Shown piece by piece: positions 38,776 to 49,794 of a DNA stretch of 64,000 bases. Every line of letters begins with the position of its first letter. Position 1 is the stretch's first letter. Where the stretch lies: contig QCKC01000002.1 of NCBI GenBank assembly GCA_003215635.1, positions 62,001 to 126,000 of the forward strand, written 5' to 3'. The translations under genes were made by a program, and so were the position numbers. The stretch is from Prochlorococcus sp. AG-409-J19. GTDB lineage: Bacteria > Cyanobacteriota > Cyanobacteriia > PCC-6307 > Cyanobiaceae. A model generated the notes under the pieces. That model did no database searches. It saw nothing but the letters and a program-made list of their open reading frames with translations, and was not told the DNA's origin.

Positions 38776-39718
38776 AAGTAATTTGCAATTTCCAGGTATA
38801 GTTGTTGCTATAAAAGCTAATTTTTTTGAAGTGGAAATACATTCATCTCACATTAAAGGTGTTAGCTTAGATGATAGAGATTTTGTATCTAATAAAGAAT
38901 TAGTTCGTTTACTTTGCACATCTAGAAATAGTCTGGTCTATAAAGGTTTCTCGATCAAAGTAGGCGATAATGTAGTGGTTGAATTCATTGATATTATAGA
39001 AAGACGTGGTGTTATCACTCAGGTAAGTTCAAGAGAAAATTTTTTGTTAAGGCCTTCTATTGCCAATATAACTAAATTATTTGTTGCTTTTTCATTAGAT
39101 CAACCTACTTTTGAATTGGATCAGGCTTCTCGTTTTCTTGTTACAGCGGAGCAATCAGGAGTAGAGGTTGGTTTGCTTTTAACCAAGTCTGATTTATTGC
39201 TTTCCAGTGAAGTCCAAAGACAAATTTTGCGTATTACTGATTGGGGATATAAGCCTTTATCAATTTCAGTTAAAACAGGCGATGGATTAGATTCATTAGT
39301 TGAGCAACTTGCTTCGACAAGATTGTCGGTTATTTGTGGACCATCAGGTGTTGGCAAAACTAGTTTATTAAATACTTTATTACCAGAGCAGCAGTTAAAA
39401 GTAGGAGCTTTATCTTTGCGATTGCAACGAGGTAAACACACAACACGTCATGTTGAGCTTTTTTTGTTAGGTCAGAATTCGCGAGTAGCAGATACTCCAG
39501 GTTTTAATCGGCCTAATATTGAAGTAGAACCAAAAAAATTGTCTTACCTTTTTCCTGAGATACGTAGTCAAACTCATAAAAATTCTTGTAAGTTTAGAGA
39601 TTGTTTGCATCGAGATGAGCCTGGCTGTAAAATAAATAAAAATTGGGAAAGATATATATTGTATAGAAAGTATTTGGATGAGCTGATTACTCATCAACAT
39701 TCATCCCTGGGAGGTTGA
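38768..39718 (+). CDS. rsgA: Ribosome small subunit GTPase RsgA
   Basis: Circularly permuted GTPase that helps mature the 30S subunit. The motif order is permuted: G4-like LLTKSDLL first, then the P-loop [13 protein letters not shown], then DTPGFN. An N-terminal OB-like domain precedes it and a zinc site ([14 protein letters not shown]) follows. The start is either the GTG at 38768 or a TTG at 38765, both overlapping the previous gene. The 3' end overlaps the convergent YbaB gene by 32 bases. Confidence 0.93.
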   Translation: MPRSNLQFPGIVVAIKANFFEVEIHSSHIKGVSLDDRDFVSNKELVRLLCTSRNSLVYKGFSIKVGDNVVVEFIDIIERRGVITQVSSRENFLLRPSIANITKLFVAFSLDQPTFELDQASRFLVTAEQSGVEVGLLLTKSDLLLSSEVQRQILRITDWGYKPLSISVKTGDGLDSLVEQLASTRLSVICGPSGVGKTSLLNTLLPEQQLKVGALSLRLQRGKHTTRHVELFLLGQNSRVADTPGFNRPNIEVEPKKLSYLFPEIRSQTHKNSCKFRDCLHRDEPGCKINKNWERYILYRKYLDELITHQHSSLGG

Positions 39719-40034
39719 GTTTAAGTCCACCGGTAAGGTCTTCCATTCTACTTTTCATAGTATTTGTTGAAATATCATAGGCATTTTCTAGCGCTTCCAA
39801 AATTGCTTTTTCAATTTTCTCTTGATTATTAGAAAGAATTGATTGGTCAATTTCTACTCTTAATGGTTTTTGGTTTCCAGATAACCAAATTGATACATTT
39901 CCATCTTGATTCGTCCCCTCGATTTCCATTTCATCGAGTTCGGCTTGTAGTTTTTGCGCATCCTGTTGGATTTGTTGGGCTTTTTTAAAAGCCTCAGTAA
40001 TTTGCCCGAAATTTGGGAGACCGAATCCTGCCAT
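39687..40034 (-). CDS. YbaB/EbfC nucleoid-associated protein
   Basis: A 115-residue DNA-binding protein of the YbaB/EbfC family: [20 protein letters not shown] then a beta region, ending with [17 protein letters not shown]. Family members bind DNA as dimers. Its 3' end overlaps rsgA tail to tail by 32 bases. murB lies 12 bases upstream on the same strand, and murC before it, so the three may be co-transcribed. Confidence 0.88.
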   Translation of the reverse strand: MAGFGLPNFGQITEAFKKAQQIQQDAQKLQAELDEMEIEGTNQDGNVSIWLSGNQKPLRVEIDQSILSNNQEKIEKAILEALENAYDISTNTMKSRMEDLTGGLKLNLPGMNVDE

Positions 40035-40046
40035 GATGTTTTCTGA

Positions 40047-40949
40047 TTAGATGCCAGGATAATCCTTTTTTTTGAAACCTACCTCTTTTACCTCGGGATG
40101 AAGAACTAAACCATAATTTTCCTTAACCTTTTTTTGTATGATTTTTATGAGGCTTTGAATATCTGAAGCGCTAGCATCCCCTGTATTGACTATGAAGTTA
40201 GCATGTGTTGTTGAGACTTCAGCTCCACCAACATTGAGTCCTTTTAGTCCTAGATCTTCTATTAGTTTTGCTGCCTTATATGGTTCTGGGTTTCTAAACA
40301 CACTTCCGCAGCTTGGAAGTTGATATGGTTGTGTGTTCACTCTATGGTTTAAATTTTTAGTAGTTATTGCATTTATTTCTTTAGGATTATGACCAGTTTC
40401 TAAACGAAATTCAGCATTAATGACAATTAATTCTTCCGACTGCAATAAACTATTCCTATAAGAAAAATTTAGATCTTTATTTTTCAGTTTAAATATTTTG
40501 CCTTCTTTAATGCTTATAGCTTCAATAGAAAGCAATCTGTCAGCAATGCACCCACCTTGAGCTCCTGCATTCATGACTATCCCACCACCAATTGTTCCAG
40601 GAATTCCTACGGCCCATTCAAATCCACTTAGTCCAGATCTTGCTACACGGCGAGATAAGGCAGGTATTGGTTCTCCTGCATAAACTTTGATTACTCCAGA
40701 ATCATTGTTAATTTCTAGACCATGCATTTTTCGTGTACAGATCGTTAATCCTTTAATTAGACAATCATTGATTAATAAATTAGATCCAGCTCCAATTATT
40801 TCACATTTTATTTGTTTATCTTTTGCCCAAGAAATAAGATTTTTTATTTCTTCTAGGCTTTGCGGTTCAGCTAGCCACTCGGCTGTTCCTCCAACTTTTA
40901 ACGTTGTGAAATTAGATAGAGATTCAAAGGTTTCAACAAGTTGATTCAT
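40047..40949 (-). CDS. murB: UDP-N-acetylenolpyruvoylglucosamine reductase
   Basis: NADPH-dependent FAD enzyme making UDP-MurNAc. The 300-residue protein has [27 protein letters not shown] (FAD), [30 protein letters not shown], the catalytic serine loop [11 protein letters not shown] and LHPEVKEVG. The pattern is type II MurB, close to the Bacillus form. It follows murC by eight bases on the same strand. Confidence 0.95.
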   Translation of the reverse strand: MNQLVETFESLSNFTTLKVGGTAEWLAEPQSLEEIKNLISWAKDKQIKCEIIGAGSNLLINDCLIKGLTICTRKMHGLEINNDSGVIKVYAGEPIPALSRRVARSGLSGFEWAVGIPGTIGGGIVMNAGAQGGCIADRLLSIEAISIKEGKIFKLKNKDLNFSYRNSLLQSEELIVINAEFRLETGHNPKEINAITTKNLNHRVNTQPYQLPSCGSVFRNPEPYKAAKLIEDLGLKGLNVGGAEVSTTHANFIVNTGDASASDIQSLIKIIQKKVKENYGLVLHPEVKEVGFKKKDYPGI

Positions 40950-40957
40950 TAATATTA

Positions 40958-42403
40958 TTAAGCTGCTAGATTTTTATTAAGAACAGTGGCATTTTGATTT
41001 GAATTTAATCTTTCCCAAAGACTACTAATGTCTCCAGCACCCATAGATAATATTAGATCATCCTTGAGGCTAAATTTATTGATTAATGCTATTAAATCAT
41101 CAAGATCATTAGCAACTTTAATGAAACTACCTGGGTTAAGAGATTGTATGATTTTTGAAAGTTTATGGCTATTAATTTCAGGGATTGGGATTTCGTTGGC
41201 TGAGTATATTGGTGTGAGTATTATTCTCTCTGATTTTGTAAGAGCTTTGGCTAATTCATTCATCAGCTTTTCAGTTCTAGTATAGCGATGTGGTTGAAAA
41301 ATTACCAGAAGACTTCTTGGAATGGAATTAAAGGGATGTTTGCTTTTATTTAGCATTAGCTTTGCTGTCTCAATAGTTGTAGATATTTCAGTTGGATGAT
41401 GGGCATAGTCATCGATGATTTGACGCCCTTTCCAGGAACCTTTGAATTCAAATCTGCGTGATGGTGTTTTAAGTTTAGATATATGCTTTTTTATTTCTGT
41501 AAAAGATATCCCTTGCATGCGGCAAGTTGCTATGGCAGCAACAGTATTACTTAGATTGTGTAATCCCGGAACGTGCAAGATGAATGTACCAATCAATATT
41601 CCTTTTTCATAAAATTCAGCAATTGTTTTATTCCCATCCTGCTTAATAGGTATACCTGCAAAATCAACACCCTTATTTTGTTGTATTGACCACCATGCAG
41701 AAGCCTTAATATTTCGTTTGATGGTTTTACAATCATAATTCCCCAATACGAACTTACAATTATTAGCATATATTTTCATTGTATTGATTAATTCTTCTAT
41801 GTTTGAATAATGATCAACGTGATCTAATTCAATATTTGTGATTATTCCCAATTGGGGCTTAAATTTAGTTAGGCTCCCATCGGATTCATCTGCTTCAGCT
41901 ATTAATAATTTCCCTTTCCCTGCATGGGAATTACTTGAGTAGCAAGGAATGATTCCACCGATTATAGATGTTGGATCTTGCTCTAAATATTCTAGAAGCA
42001 TGGTTATAAATGTACTAGTTGTCGTTTTCCCATGAGTTCCTGCTATGGCAATTGAGCTTTGATTTTCTATAAGGTTCTTGAGTAGGTCTGAGCGATGCCA
42101 AATCTCTAGACGAGAGTTTTTGGCGGTTTCCAATTCCGGATTGTTACTGGGGATTGCAGATGTAACGACTATTAATGGAGCTTCTTTGGATTGTTCACAT
42201 ATTTCAAAGATATTTTCTTTGCGTTGGGTGTAGAAGACCTGAATTCCTCGAACTACTAACTGTTCAAGAGTTTTGCTTTGTGTAATGTCCGATCCGGAAA
42301 CGGTATGGCCTCGCGCTGCGAGAAGCAAGGCCAGTGCTGACATCCCGATGCCTCCGATGCCGATAAAGTGGATGTGTTTTTGGCTTTTTAAGGGATTAGC
42401 CAA
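40958..42403 (-). CDS. murC: UDP-N-acetylmuramate--L-alanine ligase
   Basis: ATP-dependent ligase adding L-alanine to UDP-MurNAc. N-terminal Rossmann domain ([21 protein letters not shown]), P-loop [33 protein letters not shown] and [11 protein letters not shown] in the third domain. The 481 residues are typical. It diverges from gap2 across about 195 bases. Confidence 0.96.
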   Translation of the reverse strand: MANPLKSQKHIHFIGIGGIGMSALALLLAARGHTVSGSDITQSKTLEQLVVRGIQVFYTQRKENIFEICEQSKEAPLIVVTSAIPSNNPELETAKNSRLEIWHRSDLLKNLIENQSSIAIAGTHGKTTTSTFITMLLEYLEQDPTSIIGGIIPCYSSNSHAGKGKLLIAEADESDGSLTKFKPQLGIITNIELDHVDHYSNIEELINTMKIYANNCKFVLGNYDCKTIKRNIKASAWWSIQQNKGVDFAGIPIKQDGNKTIAEFYEKGILIGTFILHVPGLHNLSNTVAAIATCRMQGISFTEIKKHISKLKTPSRRFEFKGSWKGRQIIDDYAHHPTEISTTIETAKLMLNKSKHPFNSIPRSLLVIFQPHRYTRTEKLMNELAKALTKSERIILTPIYSANEIPIPEINSHKLSKIIQSLNPGSFIKVANDLDDLIALINKFSLKDDLILSMGAGDISSLWERLNSNQNATVLNKNLAA

Positions 42404-42598
42404 TTTTTTTAATTAGAGAATTGAAAGATAGGTCAGCCTTTCCGTTAAAGCTAATCTTCTATGTTTTTTCCCGAGTTTTTAAACTTTCTAAGACGCTTTT
42501 TGCTGATTTTGAGGCTTTTTGTCGAAATCTGTTCAAAGAGGTGAACGCATTTCTGTATGATCAGCGGCCAATTACATTTCGGTTTTTCCGCTTTTGCT

Positions 42599-43621
42599 AT
42601 GACCCTGCGCGTTGCGATTAATGGATTTGGCCGGATTGGTCGCAACTTTATGCGTTGCTGGTTAAGCCGAGGAGCCAATACTGGTTTGGAGGTCGTTGGA
42701 ATTAACGTCACCTCAGATCCAAAGACCAATGCTCACTTGCTTAAGTACGATTCAATCCTTGGACAGATCAAAGACGCTGAGATCGATCACACAGACGATA
42801 CATTCATCATTAATGGAAAGACCATCAAGTGTTTTTCTGATCGTAATCCCTTAAATTTGCCTTGGAAAGAATGGGGTGTTGATCTTGTAATTGAATCGAC
42901 AGGTGTTTTTAACACTGATGTTGGTGCTTCTAAGCATTTAGAAGCTGGTGCCAAGAAAGTAATTCTTACCGCTCCCGGAAAAGGTGATGGGGTTGGAACT
43001 TATGTAGTTGGTGTTAATGCAGATCAATATCGCCATGATGATTTTAATATTCTTAGTAACGCTAGTTGTACCACTAATTGCTTGGCCCCAATAGTTAAAG
43101 TCTTAGATCAAACTTTTGGAATTAATAAGGGCCTTATGACTACTATCCATAGTTATACTGGTGATCAAAGAATCTTGGATAATAGTCATAGAGATTTAAG
43201 GAGAGCAAGAGCTGCTGCTATGAATATTGTGCCAACTTCTACTGGTGCAGCTAAGGCTGTTGCTTTGGTTTATCCCCAAATGAAAGGGAAGTTAACAGGC
43301 ATTGCTATGCGTGTTCCTACTCCAAATGTTTCAGCTGTCGATTTGGTATTTGAAGCAGGTCGGGCAACTACTGCAGAGGAAGTAAATGCTGCTTTGAAAC
43401 AGGCTTCAGAATCTTCTATGAAGGGAATTATCAAGTATGGGGATTTACCATTAGTTTCTAGTGATTTTGCTGGAACTAATGAGTCCACCATTGTTGATGA
43501 AGCTTTAACTATGGCTATAGGTGATAATCTCGTGAAGATTCTTGCCTGGTATGACAATGAATGGGGCTATAGTCAAAGGGTTGTTGATTTAGCTGAAATT
43601 GTTGCTCAGAAGTGGCAATAG
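42599..43621 (+). CDS. gap2: Glyceraldehyde-3-phosphate dehydrogenase (Gap2 type)
   Basis: Calvin-cycle, probably NADP-using, dehydrogenase. 340 residues: [17 protein letters not shown], catalytic cysteine in [32 protein letters not shown] (partly shown) and [15 protein letters not shown]. The ATG at 42599 starts the Rossmann fold; the frame is open further upstream. The Gap2 call rests on resemblance to cyanobacterial Gap2 and on lineage. A terminator hairpin follows. Confidence 0.93.
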   Translation: MTLRVAINGFGRIGRNFMRCWLSRGANTGLEVVGINVTSDPKTNAHLLKYDSILGQIKDAEIDHTDDTFIINGKTIKCFSDRNPLNLPWKEWGVDLVIESTGVFNTDVGASKHLEAGAKKVILTAPGKGDGVGTYVVGVNADQYRHDDFNILSNASCTTNCLAPIVKVLDQTFGINKGLMTTIHSYTGDQRILDNSHRDLRRARAAAMNIVPTSTGAAKAVALVYPQMKGKLTGIAMRVPTPNVSAVDLVFEAGRATTAEEVNAALKQASESSMKGIIKYGDLPLVSSDFAGTNESTIVDEALTMAIGDNLVKILAWYDNEWGYSQRVVDLAEIVAQKWQ

Positions 43622-43644
43622 ATTTTTATAGGATTTATATAATG

Positions 43645-43667
43645 AAGCCCCTATCTATGGGGCTTTT
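43645..43667. terminator. Hairpin terminator between gap2 and thiL
   Basis: AAGCCCC pairs with GGGGCTT around a seven-base loop, with a short T run. It lies 24 bases after the gap2 stop and reaches the end of the convergent thiL, so it may serve both. Confidence 0.7.
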
Positions 43668-44646
43668 AAAAATGTTGAAAATCTACTTCAAGATTTATTT
43701 TTTGTAGATTATTTGCCCAAAAAATATTAGGTTTCCCTGCTCTCATTATTCCAATAGCTTTGCTTAACGGGTTTATTTTTATCCATTCTTTTGCCCAAGA
43801 TGGCGGCAGACTTAATACAAGTTCAAAATCTTCACCACCGTTTAAGCACCATTCTTCCCAAAGTTTTCCAAGAGGCCATTCAGGATTTGTTGGAAGTTTG
43901 TCTCGTTCGATTAAGGCTTGACAATTACTGCTTTCACATAGATTTTTGATTGCTTCAAGTAGACCATCGCTGCTATCTGTGCCAGCGGCTCTCCAAGGTA
44001 GATCTTTAGGTTTTGAGGTTATTAGATTCTTTAATGATTGCATTGGAACCGTCGGTCTTTTATGTGCTTCGATGCTTTTTGCCTTTAGTTCATTGGATAA
44101 TGATGATGATTGAACGATTGTTTCTGTTTGGAGTAGTGCCAATCCAAGTCGACTGAGTCCATGTGGTCCACTAGTTACGATCCAATCTCCTGGGACCGCA
44201 TTAGCACGATGTAAGCGAAGGGGCCCAAGAGTTCCTATTGCGGTTATTGCAACTATTCGTGCTGAACCTTTTGAACAGTCTCCTCCAAGTATTTCTCCTT
44301 GAAATGGCCTGAGTGACTCCTTCATTCCTACATAGAGTTCTTCAACCCAATTCCATGGAGTTTCTGGAGGAGCTATCAAACCAATTGTCACACCAATTAG
44401 TTGATCGACCCCGCTTGCTGCAAGGTCTGAAATATTTGCTGTTATTGCTCTCCATCCCACATCTGATGGAGATGTTGTCAAACTGTCGAAATGGACACCC
44501 TCAACAAGGACATCTGTATTAATTAATAATTTCTTACCTAGGCTATTTATTTCGGCTGTGTCATCTGAAATTTGTCCAGAGGAGACAAATCGTTTTAGGC
44601 GATTGAGGATTTCTTTTTCACCAATATCAGAAAGCGATTCGCCCAT
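43666..44646 (-). CDS. thiL: Thiamine-monophosphate kinase
   Basis: Phosphorylates thiamine monophosphate to the diphosphate. 326 residues, with the AIR-synthase-like fold: SDDTAEI, NTDVLVEGVHFD, GWRAITANISDLAASG, GGDCSKGSARIVA, TDSSDGLLEAI and NGGEDFELVLSLP. It is 11 bases downstream of the cyclophilin gene on the same strand. Confidence 0.94.
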   Translation of the reverse strand: MGESLSDIGEKEILNRLKRFVSSGQISDDTAEINSLGKKLLINTDVLVEGVHFDSLTTSPSDVGWRAITANISDLAASGVDQLIGVTIGLIAPPETPWNWVEELYVGMKESLRPFQGEILGGDCSKGSARIVAITAIGTLGPLRLHRANAVPGDWIVTSGPHGLSRLGLALLQTETIVQSSSLSNELKAKSIEAHKRPTVPMQSLKNLITSKPKDLPWRAAGTDSSDGLLEAIKNLCESSNCQALIERDKLPTNPEWPLGKLWEEWCLNGGEDFELVLSLPPSWAKEWIKINPLSKAIGIMRAGKPNIFWANNLQKINLEVDFQHF

Positions 44647-44657
44647 TTTATTATGAT

Positions 44658-45734
44658 TTATACATGACTTTTGAGTCGATCTTCACCATCTATAACTGTT
44701 ATAGAAATAATGCGATCCTCTACACCTAAGTTATTGAGTATTTCAGATCCTTCTACTACATAGCCAAAGGCGGCGTTTCGACCGTCGATCAAATTTTTCC
44801 CTGCAGGATTAAGCTCTGCTTCATACAAAAAGAAAAAGAACTGGGAAGAACCATCATCCAGTGCTGAGCCTGAGTGTGCCCATCCCATTGTGCCCAATGT
44901 TGCGAATGGAAGAACAGGAGTTTCTGTATATAGTCCTAGTTCCTCAAAAGTTTTGTTATAAATAGTTTCTTTTTTATTTGGTAATCGTATTTCCAGAGGG
45001 ACGTGACGTTCTTCTTTTGTTTCTGGATCGATATATCCTATATCTGATCCTTCAGGATCACCAGTTTGAAGAATATAAAAATCCTCAGCCCTGGCAAATG
45101 GCAAGCCATTGTAAAAACCTTTTGATGCTAAATCAATAAATGCTCCACCTGTAAGTGGTGCATTATAGCCATCAATTATTGCAATCATTTCTCCTTTTGT
45201 TGTTTTAATAGCAACACTTGCTCTACCAAGTAATCTCGGAAGATTATCAAATTCACTAGGAATAGTATATGGGAATTCTTTTGTAAGTAAAAGAGCTTCC
45301 AAGTCGCCTATTTTTTTAAGACTTTTGCGTCTTTCGTCAATAAATCCATATTTGTTTTTTTCACTAGCGAGTTCTCCAAGATTTTCCAGGTTATCTTTTA
45401 GGGAAACTATTATTTTTTCTCCTTCCTTTCTTTTAGCGGAAGGAATTGAATCCAGAATTACATCTGTACGATTATTTATTAGGAACAAGCTTCTTGAAGC
45501 TGATTTGTTAACGGTTGACCACCGGCCTCCTCGGATGGCGTCGCTTGTGTCTTCTAATTTATGTTGTAATTCTCTTAGGTCTTTTTGTTCAATTGGTAGA
45601 GCTGATCTAAGAATTGAGTATGGATCTTTAATTGCATTGCCTCCAGGCAATGCTGCAATTGCAGGATCGCACAAAGTCAGGCTTAATGTTGTGAGGAGCA
45701 CAACGAGGGTGGAAAGAGGACGAAAAATTGCCAT
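44658..45734 (-). CDS. Lumenal cyclophilin-type prolyl isomerase
   Basis: A 358-residue protein resembling thylakoid-lumen cyclophilins (TLP40/CYP38 type). It has an N-terminal signal (hydrophobic 8-27, PAIAALPGG), a helical Leu-rich region (about 45-165) and a C-terminal cyclophilin domain with divergent catalytic residues: [46 protein letters not shown] text ([16 protein letters not shown]). Plant relatives help photosystem II assembly. Isomerase activity may be low. It diverges from efp. Confidence 0.87.
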   Translation of the reverse strand: MAIFRPLSTLVVLLTTLSLTLCDPAIAALPGGNAIKDPYSILRSALPIEQKDLRELQHKLEDTSDAIRGGRWSTVNKSASRSLFLINNRTDVILDSIPSAKRKEGEKIIVSLKDNLENLGELASEKNKYGFIDERRKSLKKIGDLEALLLTKEFPYTIPSEFDNLPRLLGRASVAIKTTKGEMIAIIDGYNAPLTGGAFIDLASKGFYNGLPFARAEDFYILQTGDPEGSDIGYIDPETKEERHVPLEIRLPNKKETIYNKTFEELGLYTETPVLPFATLGTMGWAHSGSALDDGSSQFFFFLYEAELNPAGKNLIDGRNAAFGYVVEGSEILNNLGVEDRIISITVIDGEDRLKSHV

Positions 45735-45797
45735 GCAGACGCAAATGTCTTAGGAACTCTGACACACCTCTATGATCTTTTGATTCGTTCCATAGGA

Positions 45798-46361
45798 ATG
45801 ATTTCTAGTAATGACTTTCGAACTGGCACTACTATCGAGCTCGATGGAGCGGTATGGCGTGTCGTGGAATTTCTACATGTAAAGCCTGGCAAGGGTTCTG
45901 CTTTTGTAAGGACCAAGCTTAAAGCAGTTCAAACAGGGAATGTTGTGGAGAAAACCTTTCGCGCGGGTGAAATGGTTCAACAGGCTTTGCTAGATAAATT
46001 AATTCTTCAGCACACCTATATGGATTCTGGAGATTATGTATTTATGGACATGTCTAGTTATGAAGAGACTAGATTGACTGCGGATCAAATTGGTGAAAGT
46101 CGTAAGTACCTAAAAGAAGGAATGGAGGTCAATGTGGTTTCTTGGAATGGAAAGCCTCTTGAGGTTGAATTGCCCAATTCTGTTGTTTTACAAGTCAGTG
46201 AGACAGATCCAGGTGTTAAGGGCGATACTGCAACAGGAGGGACTAAGCCTGCAATTCTTGAAACTGGAGCACAAGTAATGGTTCCACTTTTTATTTCTGT
46301 TGGTGAGAAGATCAAGGTTGACACACGTAATGACAGCTATCTAGGTAGGGAGAACTCATGA
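45798..46361 (+). CDS. efp: Elongation factor P
   Basis: Relieves ribosome stalling at polyprolines. 187 residues from the ATG at 45798 ([10 protein letters not shown]); the frame is open 18 bases further. The tip lysine is K32 in [12 protein letters not shown]. The C-terminal signature is [11 protein letters not shown]. The stop codon overlaps the accB start (ATGA), the efp-accB arrangement common in bacteria. Confidence 0.96.
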   Translation: MISSNDFRTGTTIELDGAVWRVVEFLHVKPGKGSAFVRTKLKAVQTGNVVEKTFRAGEMVQQALLDKLILQHTYMDSGDYVFMDMSSYEETRLTADQIGESRKYLKEGMEVNVVSWNGKPLEVELPNSVVLQVSETDPGVKGDTATGGTKPAILETGAQVMVPLFISVGEKIKVDTRNDSYLGRENS

Positions 46362-46864
46362 CAATGCAGTTAGATAACGATCAATTACACAAATTGCTTG
46401 AGGCAATTGCTGAGAGTGATTTTCAGGAATTTAAGCTGGAGGGAGAGGATTTTCGATTGGAAGTTCGTCGGAATATTCCTTCCTCTCCTTTACCCGCCGC
46501 TCCTGGTTATACAACTGGAATTGTGGATATCCCACAAGTCCCAACCCAAGTTAAACCTGTTGAGGTGGCCTCTAGTTCTACCCCAAGTAGCCCTCCGCCC
46601 GCTGGAGCAGGCTCAAGAGCTGATTTAGTGGAAATTACTGCTCCGATGGTTGGAACTTTTTATAGGGCTCCAGCCCCAGGAGATCCGTCATTCGTTGAAT
46701 TAGGTAATCGAATAGGAGTTGGTCAGACGGTTTGTATTTTGGAAGCGATGAAGTTGATGAATGAATTGGAATCAGAAGTTAGTGGAGAGGTTGTTGAGAT
46801 TCTTGTAGAGAATGGAACACCAGTTGAATTTGGTCAAATTCTGATGCGTGTTAAACCAGGTTGA
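46358..46864 (+). CDS. accB: Biotin carboxyl carrier protein (AccB)
   Basis: Biotin carrier of acetyl-CoA carboxylase, first step of fatty-acid synthesis. 168 residues: an N-terminal dimer region, a Pro/Ser/Ala-rich linker (about 50-88), and a C-terminal biotinyl domain with the attachment lysine in [10 protein letters not shown] (about K132). It is coupled to efp by a four-base overlap and overlaps the convergent pdxA by 14 bases. Confidence 0.95.
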   Translation: MTMQLDNDQLHKLLEAIAESDFQEFKLEGEDFRLEVRRNIPSSPLPAAPGYTTGIVDIPQVPTQVKPVEVASSSTPSSPPPAGAGSRADLVEITAPMVGTFYRAPAPGDPSFVELGNRIGVGQTVCILEAMKLMNELESEVSGEVVEILVENGTPVEFGQILMRVKPG

Positions 46865-47924
46865 TATTTGTTTTTTCAGGTTTGCTTAATTCCCAAGCAG
46901 TTTTAATAGCTTCAATCATGCTTGTAGCATTTGCCTGACCTTTCCCGGCAATATCAAAAGCAGTTCCATGGTCGGGAGAAGTCCGGACAAATGGTAGTTC
47001 TAGTGTTGTATTGACAGCTTCATTGAACGCTAGGATTTTTAATGGGATCAGAGCTTGATCGTGGTACATAGCCAAGATTCCATCTGGTGCATTGTGATTG
47101 TTCATGCCTTGCCAAGCCTTAGCTGACGAAATCCAGCATGTATCAGGGGGTAAAGGGCCTTGAAGAGTAATGTCAGGATGTTTTTTTCTCCATTGAGCAA
47201 GAAGTGGAGTTAACCAATTGATTTCTTCTTTTCCTAGTTGTCCTTCTTCTCCTGCATGAGGATTAAGACCGGCTACAAAAAGTTTTGGATAAGGATTAAA
47301 TTTTTGGCAGAAATGTAAAAGTATGTTTAATTTATGCTCAATCAGTTGAGGAGATAGTTGTTGAGAAATTGTTTTTATTGGAATGTGAGATGTTGCTAGT
47401 AAAGTATTTATTCTCCATTTGCTTAAAGGAGATATTGCCGTAAAAAGCATAGAAGCTTTTTTAATCCCTGATAACTCTGCTAATCGTTCGGTTTGACCTT
47501 GATAAGAAAAACCAGCTAAATGCCAAGCATTTTTTGAAATTGGACCGGTTACAATTGCTTTTGCTTTTCCTTCAAGAACTAACTCTGTAGCTCTTGTAAG
47601 CCAATCAAAACTTGCCTCACCGGATTGTTTGGAAGGTGAACCTTCTTGTATGATTTCTTTTACTGGAATATCTTCGATTTTTAGCTCATTTGGATTTGCT
47701 AAAGGAAATACACCTCTTGCAATGAGTTTCTTATAACTCATCTCTAATGTAGCTTTACATCCAACAATTAGTGGATTAATTAATTGCGTAATTTTTTTTG
47801 TTGCCAGTGCTTTTAAAATAACCTCACTTCCAATTCCTGCAGGATCACCAAGAGTAATAACTATCTGTTCATGTTCTTTCAAAGTATTTGTCATTATTTG
47901 ATAGTTATTGGAATTGTTTTTCAT
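46851..47924 (-). CDS. pdxA: 4-hydroxythreonine-4-phosphate dehydrogenase
   Basis: Pyridoxal phosphate synthesis (deoxyxylulose-dependent route). 357 residues: ITLGDPAGIGSEVILKA, VTGPISKNAWHLAG, GLNPHAGEEGQLG, MYHDQALIPLKIL and RTSPDHGTAFDIAGKG, all PdxA motifs with metal-binding histidines. The start at 47924 has AAGAAAG upstream; a second ATG lies ten codons in. The 162 bases before it hold nothing I can identify. Confidence 0.94.
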   Translation of the reverse strand: MKNNSNNYQIMTNTLKEHEQIVITLGDPAGIGSEVILKALATKKITQLINPLIVGCKATLEMSYKKLIARGVFPLANPNELKIEDIPVKEIIQEGSPSKQSGEASFDWLTRATELVLEGKAKAIVTGPISKNAWHLAGFSYQGQTERLAELSGIKKASMLFTAISPLSKWRINTLLATSHIPIKTISQQLSPQLIEHKLNILLHFCQKFNPYPKLFVAGLNPHAGEEGQLGKEEINWLTPLLAQWRKKHPDITLQGPLPPDTCWISSAKAWQGMNNHNAPDGILAMYHDQALIPLKILAFNEAVNTTLELPFVRTSPDHGTAFDIAGKGQANATSMIEAIKTAWELSKPEKTNINLV

Positions 47925-48086
47925 TAGTTTCTTTCTTGTGCTTGTGAAAGGTTTGAAATTAATCTAGTTGATAGATCTTTAATAAAGGATTTTGTGATTT
48001 TTTTGGTTATGAAAGAGTTTTGAAAAAGTTCTGCAATAGGTTCAGGGTTATTCTCTACATTCTACATAGGGAAAGAGAATTAATGG

Positions 48087-48980
48087 TTATTTATAGTTCA
48101 TTAAACAATCTTTTAACCCTGAACGATAATCAGGATGAATTAGTTTATATTTCAAAACTTCGCAAAGCATTTTATTGCTGATTCTGCGATTTTCTTGCCA
48201 AAAAGATAATGCCATAGGGCTCATGTTTTGAGAGGCTAGTTCGAATTGTTCTATTGGGGGCATAGGAATTCCTAGAAGTTCAGCAGCAAAGCTTTGTACT
48301 TCTTTATTTGCGGTTGGCATGTTGTCAGCAAAATTTATGATCTTTGGTTTTTCCCCTTGATTAGCCAGATTGATTAGGTGCAGTAATGCACCTGCAATAT
48401 CGTCTACATGAATTCTTGAAAAGACTTGTCCAGGCTTATCAATGATTCTTCCTTTCCCGCTTTTGATTGCAGTCAAAGCCGATCTTCCAGGTCCATAGAT
48501 ACCAGGCAGGCGAATAATTTGTACTGGCAGTCCTGAAGATTGCCAGGCTTTTTCACAATTTAATCTTCTTTTGCTCCGTGGTTGGGTTGGATTGGGAGGA
48601 TCTTCTTCTGATACCCATTTACCTTTTGTGTCGCCATATACTCCTGTGGTTGATAAATAGCCCACCCATTGCAATGGAAGATCTTGAAGCTCTTCCATGA
48701 GATTCATTAGAACAGGATCCCCGCCATTCGGATCAGGAGGGATACAGCTGAGTATGTGCGTTGCATTTTTTAGAAAGTATTTAGAGGGTATCTCTTTTGT
48801 CAGACTGTTAAAAACACAGTCTGCTCCAGGTTTTTTAATTTCTCGTCGAGTGCATACAACGTTTCCTCCCTGTGCTCTTATTAGGGCTGCAACATGTTGA
48901 CCACTGAATCCTCCTCCAAAGATAAGCAGCTTGGAACCTTTCGGTAATCCCAGAGAACGGTTGACAAGATCTTTGAGCAT
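48087..48980 (-). CDS. NAD-binding epimerase/SDR-like protein
   Basis: A 297-residue protein of the extended short-chain dehydrogenase/epimerase fold: LLIFGGGFSGQHVAALIRAQG as nucleotide site (GxGxxG-like), HILSCIPPDPNGGD, YLSTTGVYGDTKGKW with the catalytic-type Tyr, RLPGIYGPGRSAL and FSRIHVDDIAGAL. It resembles the YeeZ-like group. The substrate is unknown. It diverges from a small conserved protein at 49013. Confidence 0.82.
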   Translation of the reverse strand: MLKDLVNRSLGLPKGSKLLIFGGGFSGQHVAALIRAQGGNVVCTRREIKKPGADCVFNSLTKEIPSKYFLKNATHILSCIPPDPNGGDPVLMNLMEELQDLPLQWVGYLSTTGVYGDTKGKWVSEEDPPNPTQPRSKRRLNCEKAWQSSGLPVQIIRLPGIYGPGRSALTAIKSGKGRIIDKPGQVFSRIHVDDIAGALLHLINLANQGEKPKIINFADNMPTANKEVQSFAAELLGIPMPPIEQFELASQNMSPMALSFWQENRRISNKMLCEVLKYKLIHPDYRSGLKDCLMNYK

Positions 48981-49012
48981 GAGTACAAATGTATTAGTGA
49001 ATAGTTTTTCTC

Positions 49013-49234
49013 ATGACTGCATCTGTTTTTAGAGAATCAGTATTACCGAAATACATGTTGCGGCGAAGGCAAGCTGTTCGGACACATCTTTCATTCCCTT
49101 TTGGAGTCAATGTTCATCTTTTATTATCTGTTGGATTTTTGATTTGTGGATTTTGTTTTGCTCCTGAAATGCCTGAGCAACAGGCGTCTATTTGTGAAAA
49201 GAATAATTCTGTAATGGCGTGTCAGGTTTTCTGA
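49013..49234 (+). CDS. Small conserved picocyanobacterial membrane protein
   Basis: 73 residues: a basic N-terminus (YMLRRRQAVRTHL), one hydrophobic helix (about 34-50) and a short tail with cysteines (ASICEKNN, MACQVF). The pattern FPFGVNVHLLLSVGF is one I associate with picocyanobacteria. No function is known. Its stop is four bases from the end of the convergent HNH gene. Confidence 0.65.
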   Translation: MTASVFRESVLPKYMLRRRQAVRTHLSFPFGVNVHLLLSVGFLICGFCFAPEMPEQQASICEKNNSVMACQVF

Positions 49235-49238
49235 ATTC

Positions 49239-49655
49239 TTATGCTGCTTGAAATCCCCATTCTTGATCGTCTTTTCCGTTTGATTGCTTGATAGAAGGCT
49301 TTGCTTCACTATCAGGGTTTGCCCATTCAAGAAGTCTAATAGCCAATCGCAAATCTCCATTCATCCATGCGCGGAGGGCCATTGCCCTTCTAGGATCATA
49401 AAAAGTTTGTTTTCTGTACCAGTGAAATGCTTCTGCATTTGATTTGTCTCCATTACAAGCAAGGCATGCTGGTACGCAGTTTTTAGTAATACTTAACCCA
49501 CCTTTACTCATAGGCAGAATATGATCAATTGATTCGGAAGGTTTTCCACAATATATACAATTTTTATTTGTGAAATTATGAAGAGATTGTCTCCATCTTC
49601 GGACACGTAGTTTGGGACAGAAATCTTCTAAGAAAACCGCATCCCTGCTATGCAT
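49239..49655 (-). CDS. HNH endonuclease-domain protein
   Basis: 138 residues with a compact HNH domain: CIYCGKPSESIDHILPMSKG and, after a spacer, NCVPACLACNGDKSN. The CxxC pairs bind zinc and the DH is the metal/catalytic part. A basic arginine-rich N-terminus precedes it. A widespread cyanobacterial group of small HNH proteins is like this; the role is unknown, and nothing shows it to be mobile. Confidence 0.85.
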   Translation of the reverse strand: MHSRDAVFLEDFCPKLRVRRWRQSLHNFTNKNCIYCGKPSESIDHILPMSKGGLSITKNCVPACLACNGDKSNAEAFHWYRKQTFYDPRRAMALRAWMNGDLRLAIRLLEWANPDSEAKPSIKQSNGKDDQEWGFQAA

Positions 49656-49794
49656 CAGCGCTCTTCGATTGATTGCATTCTGCCTTAGATTAATTCATAG
49701 TCAATGTATTGAAGATTACAGAATCCAAAAATGACAGTTCTTTTTTGCTGAAGATCCATATGATTTATTTTTTTTAAAAAATCTTGTAAATTGA
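49656..49794. other. Gap between HNH gene and helicase
   Basis: AT-rich, with T and A tracts. It probably holds the divergent promoters for the HNH and helicase genes. No gene or clear hairpin was seen. Confidence 0.4.

Noticed and set aside
45325..45753. 142-codon open frame antisense to the cyclophilin gene
   Set aside because: Shadow of a gene with clear signal peptide and domain; no motif of its own.
49239..49655. HNH protein as a homing endonuclease or mobile element
   Set aside because: No intron, intein or repeats around it; small free-standing HNH proteins are common in cyanobacteria.
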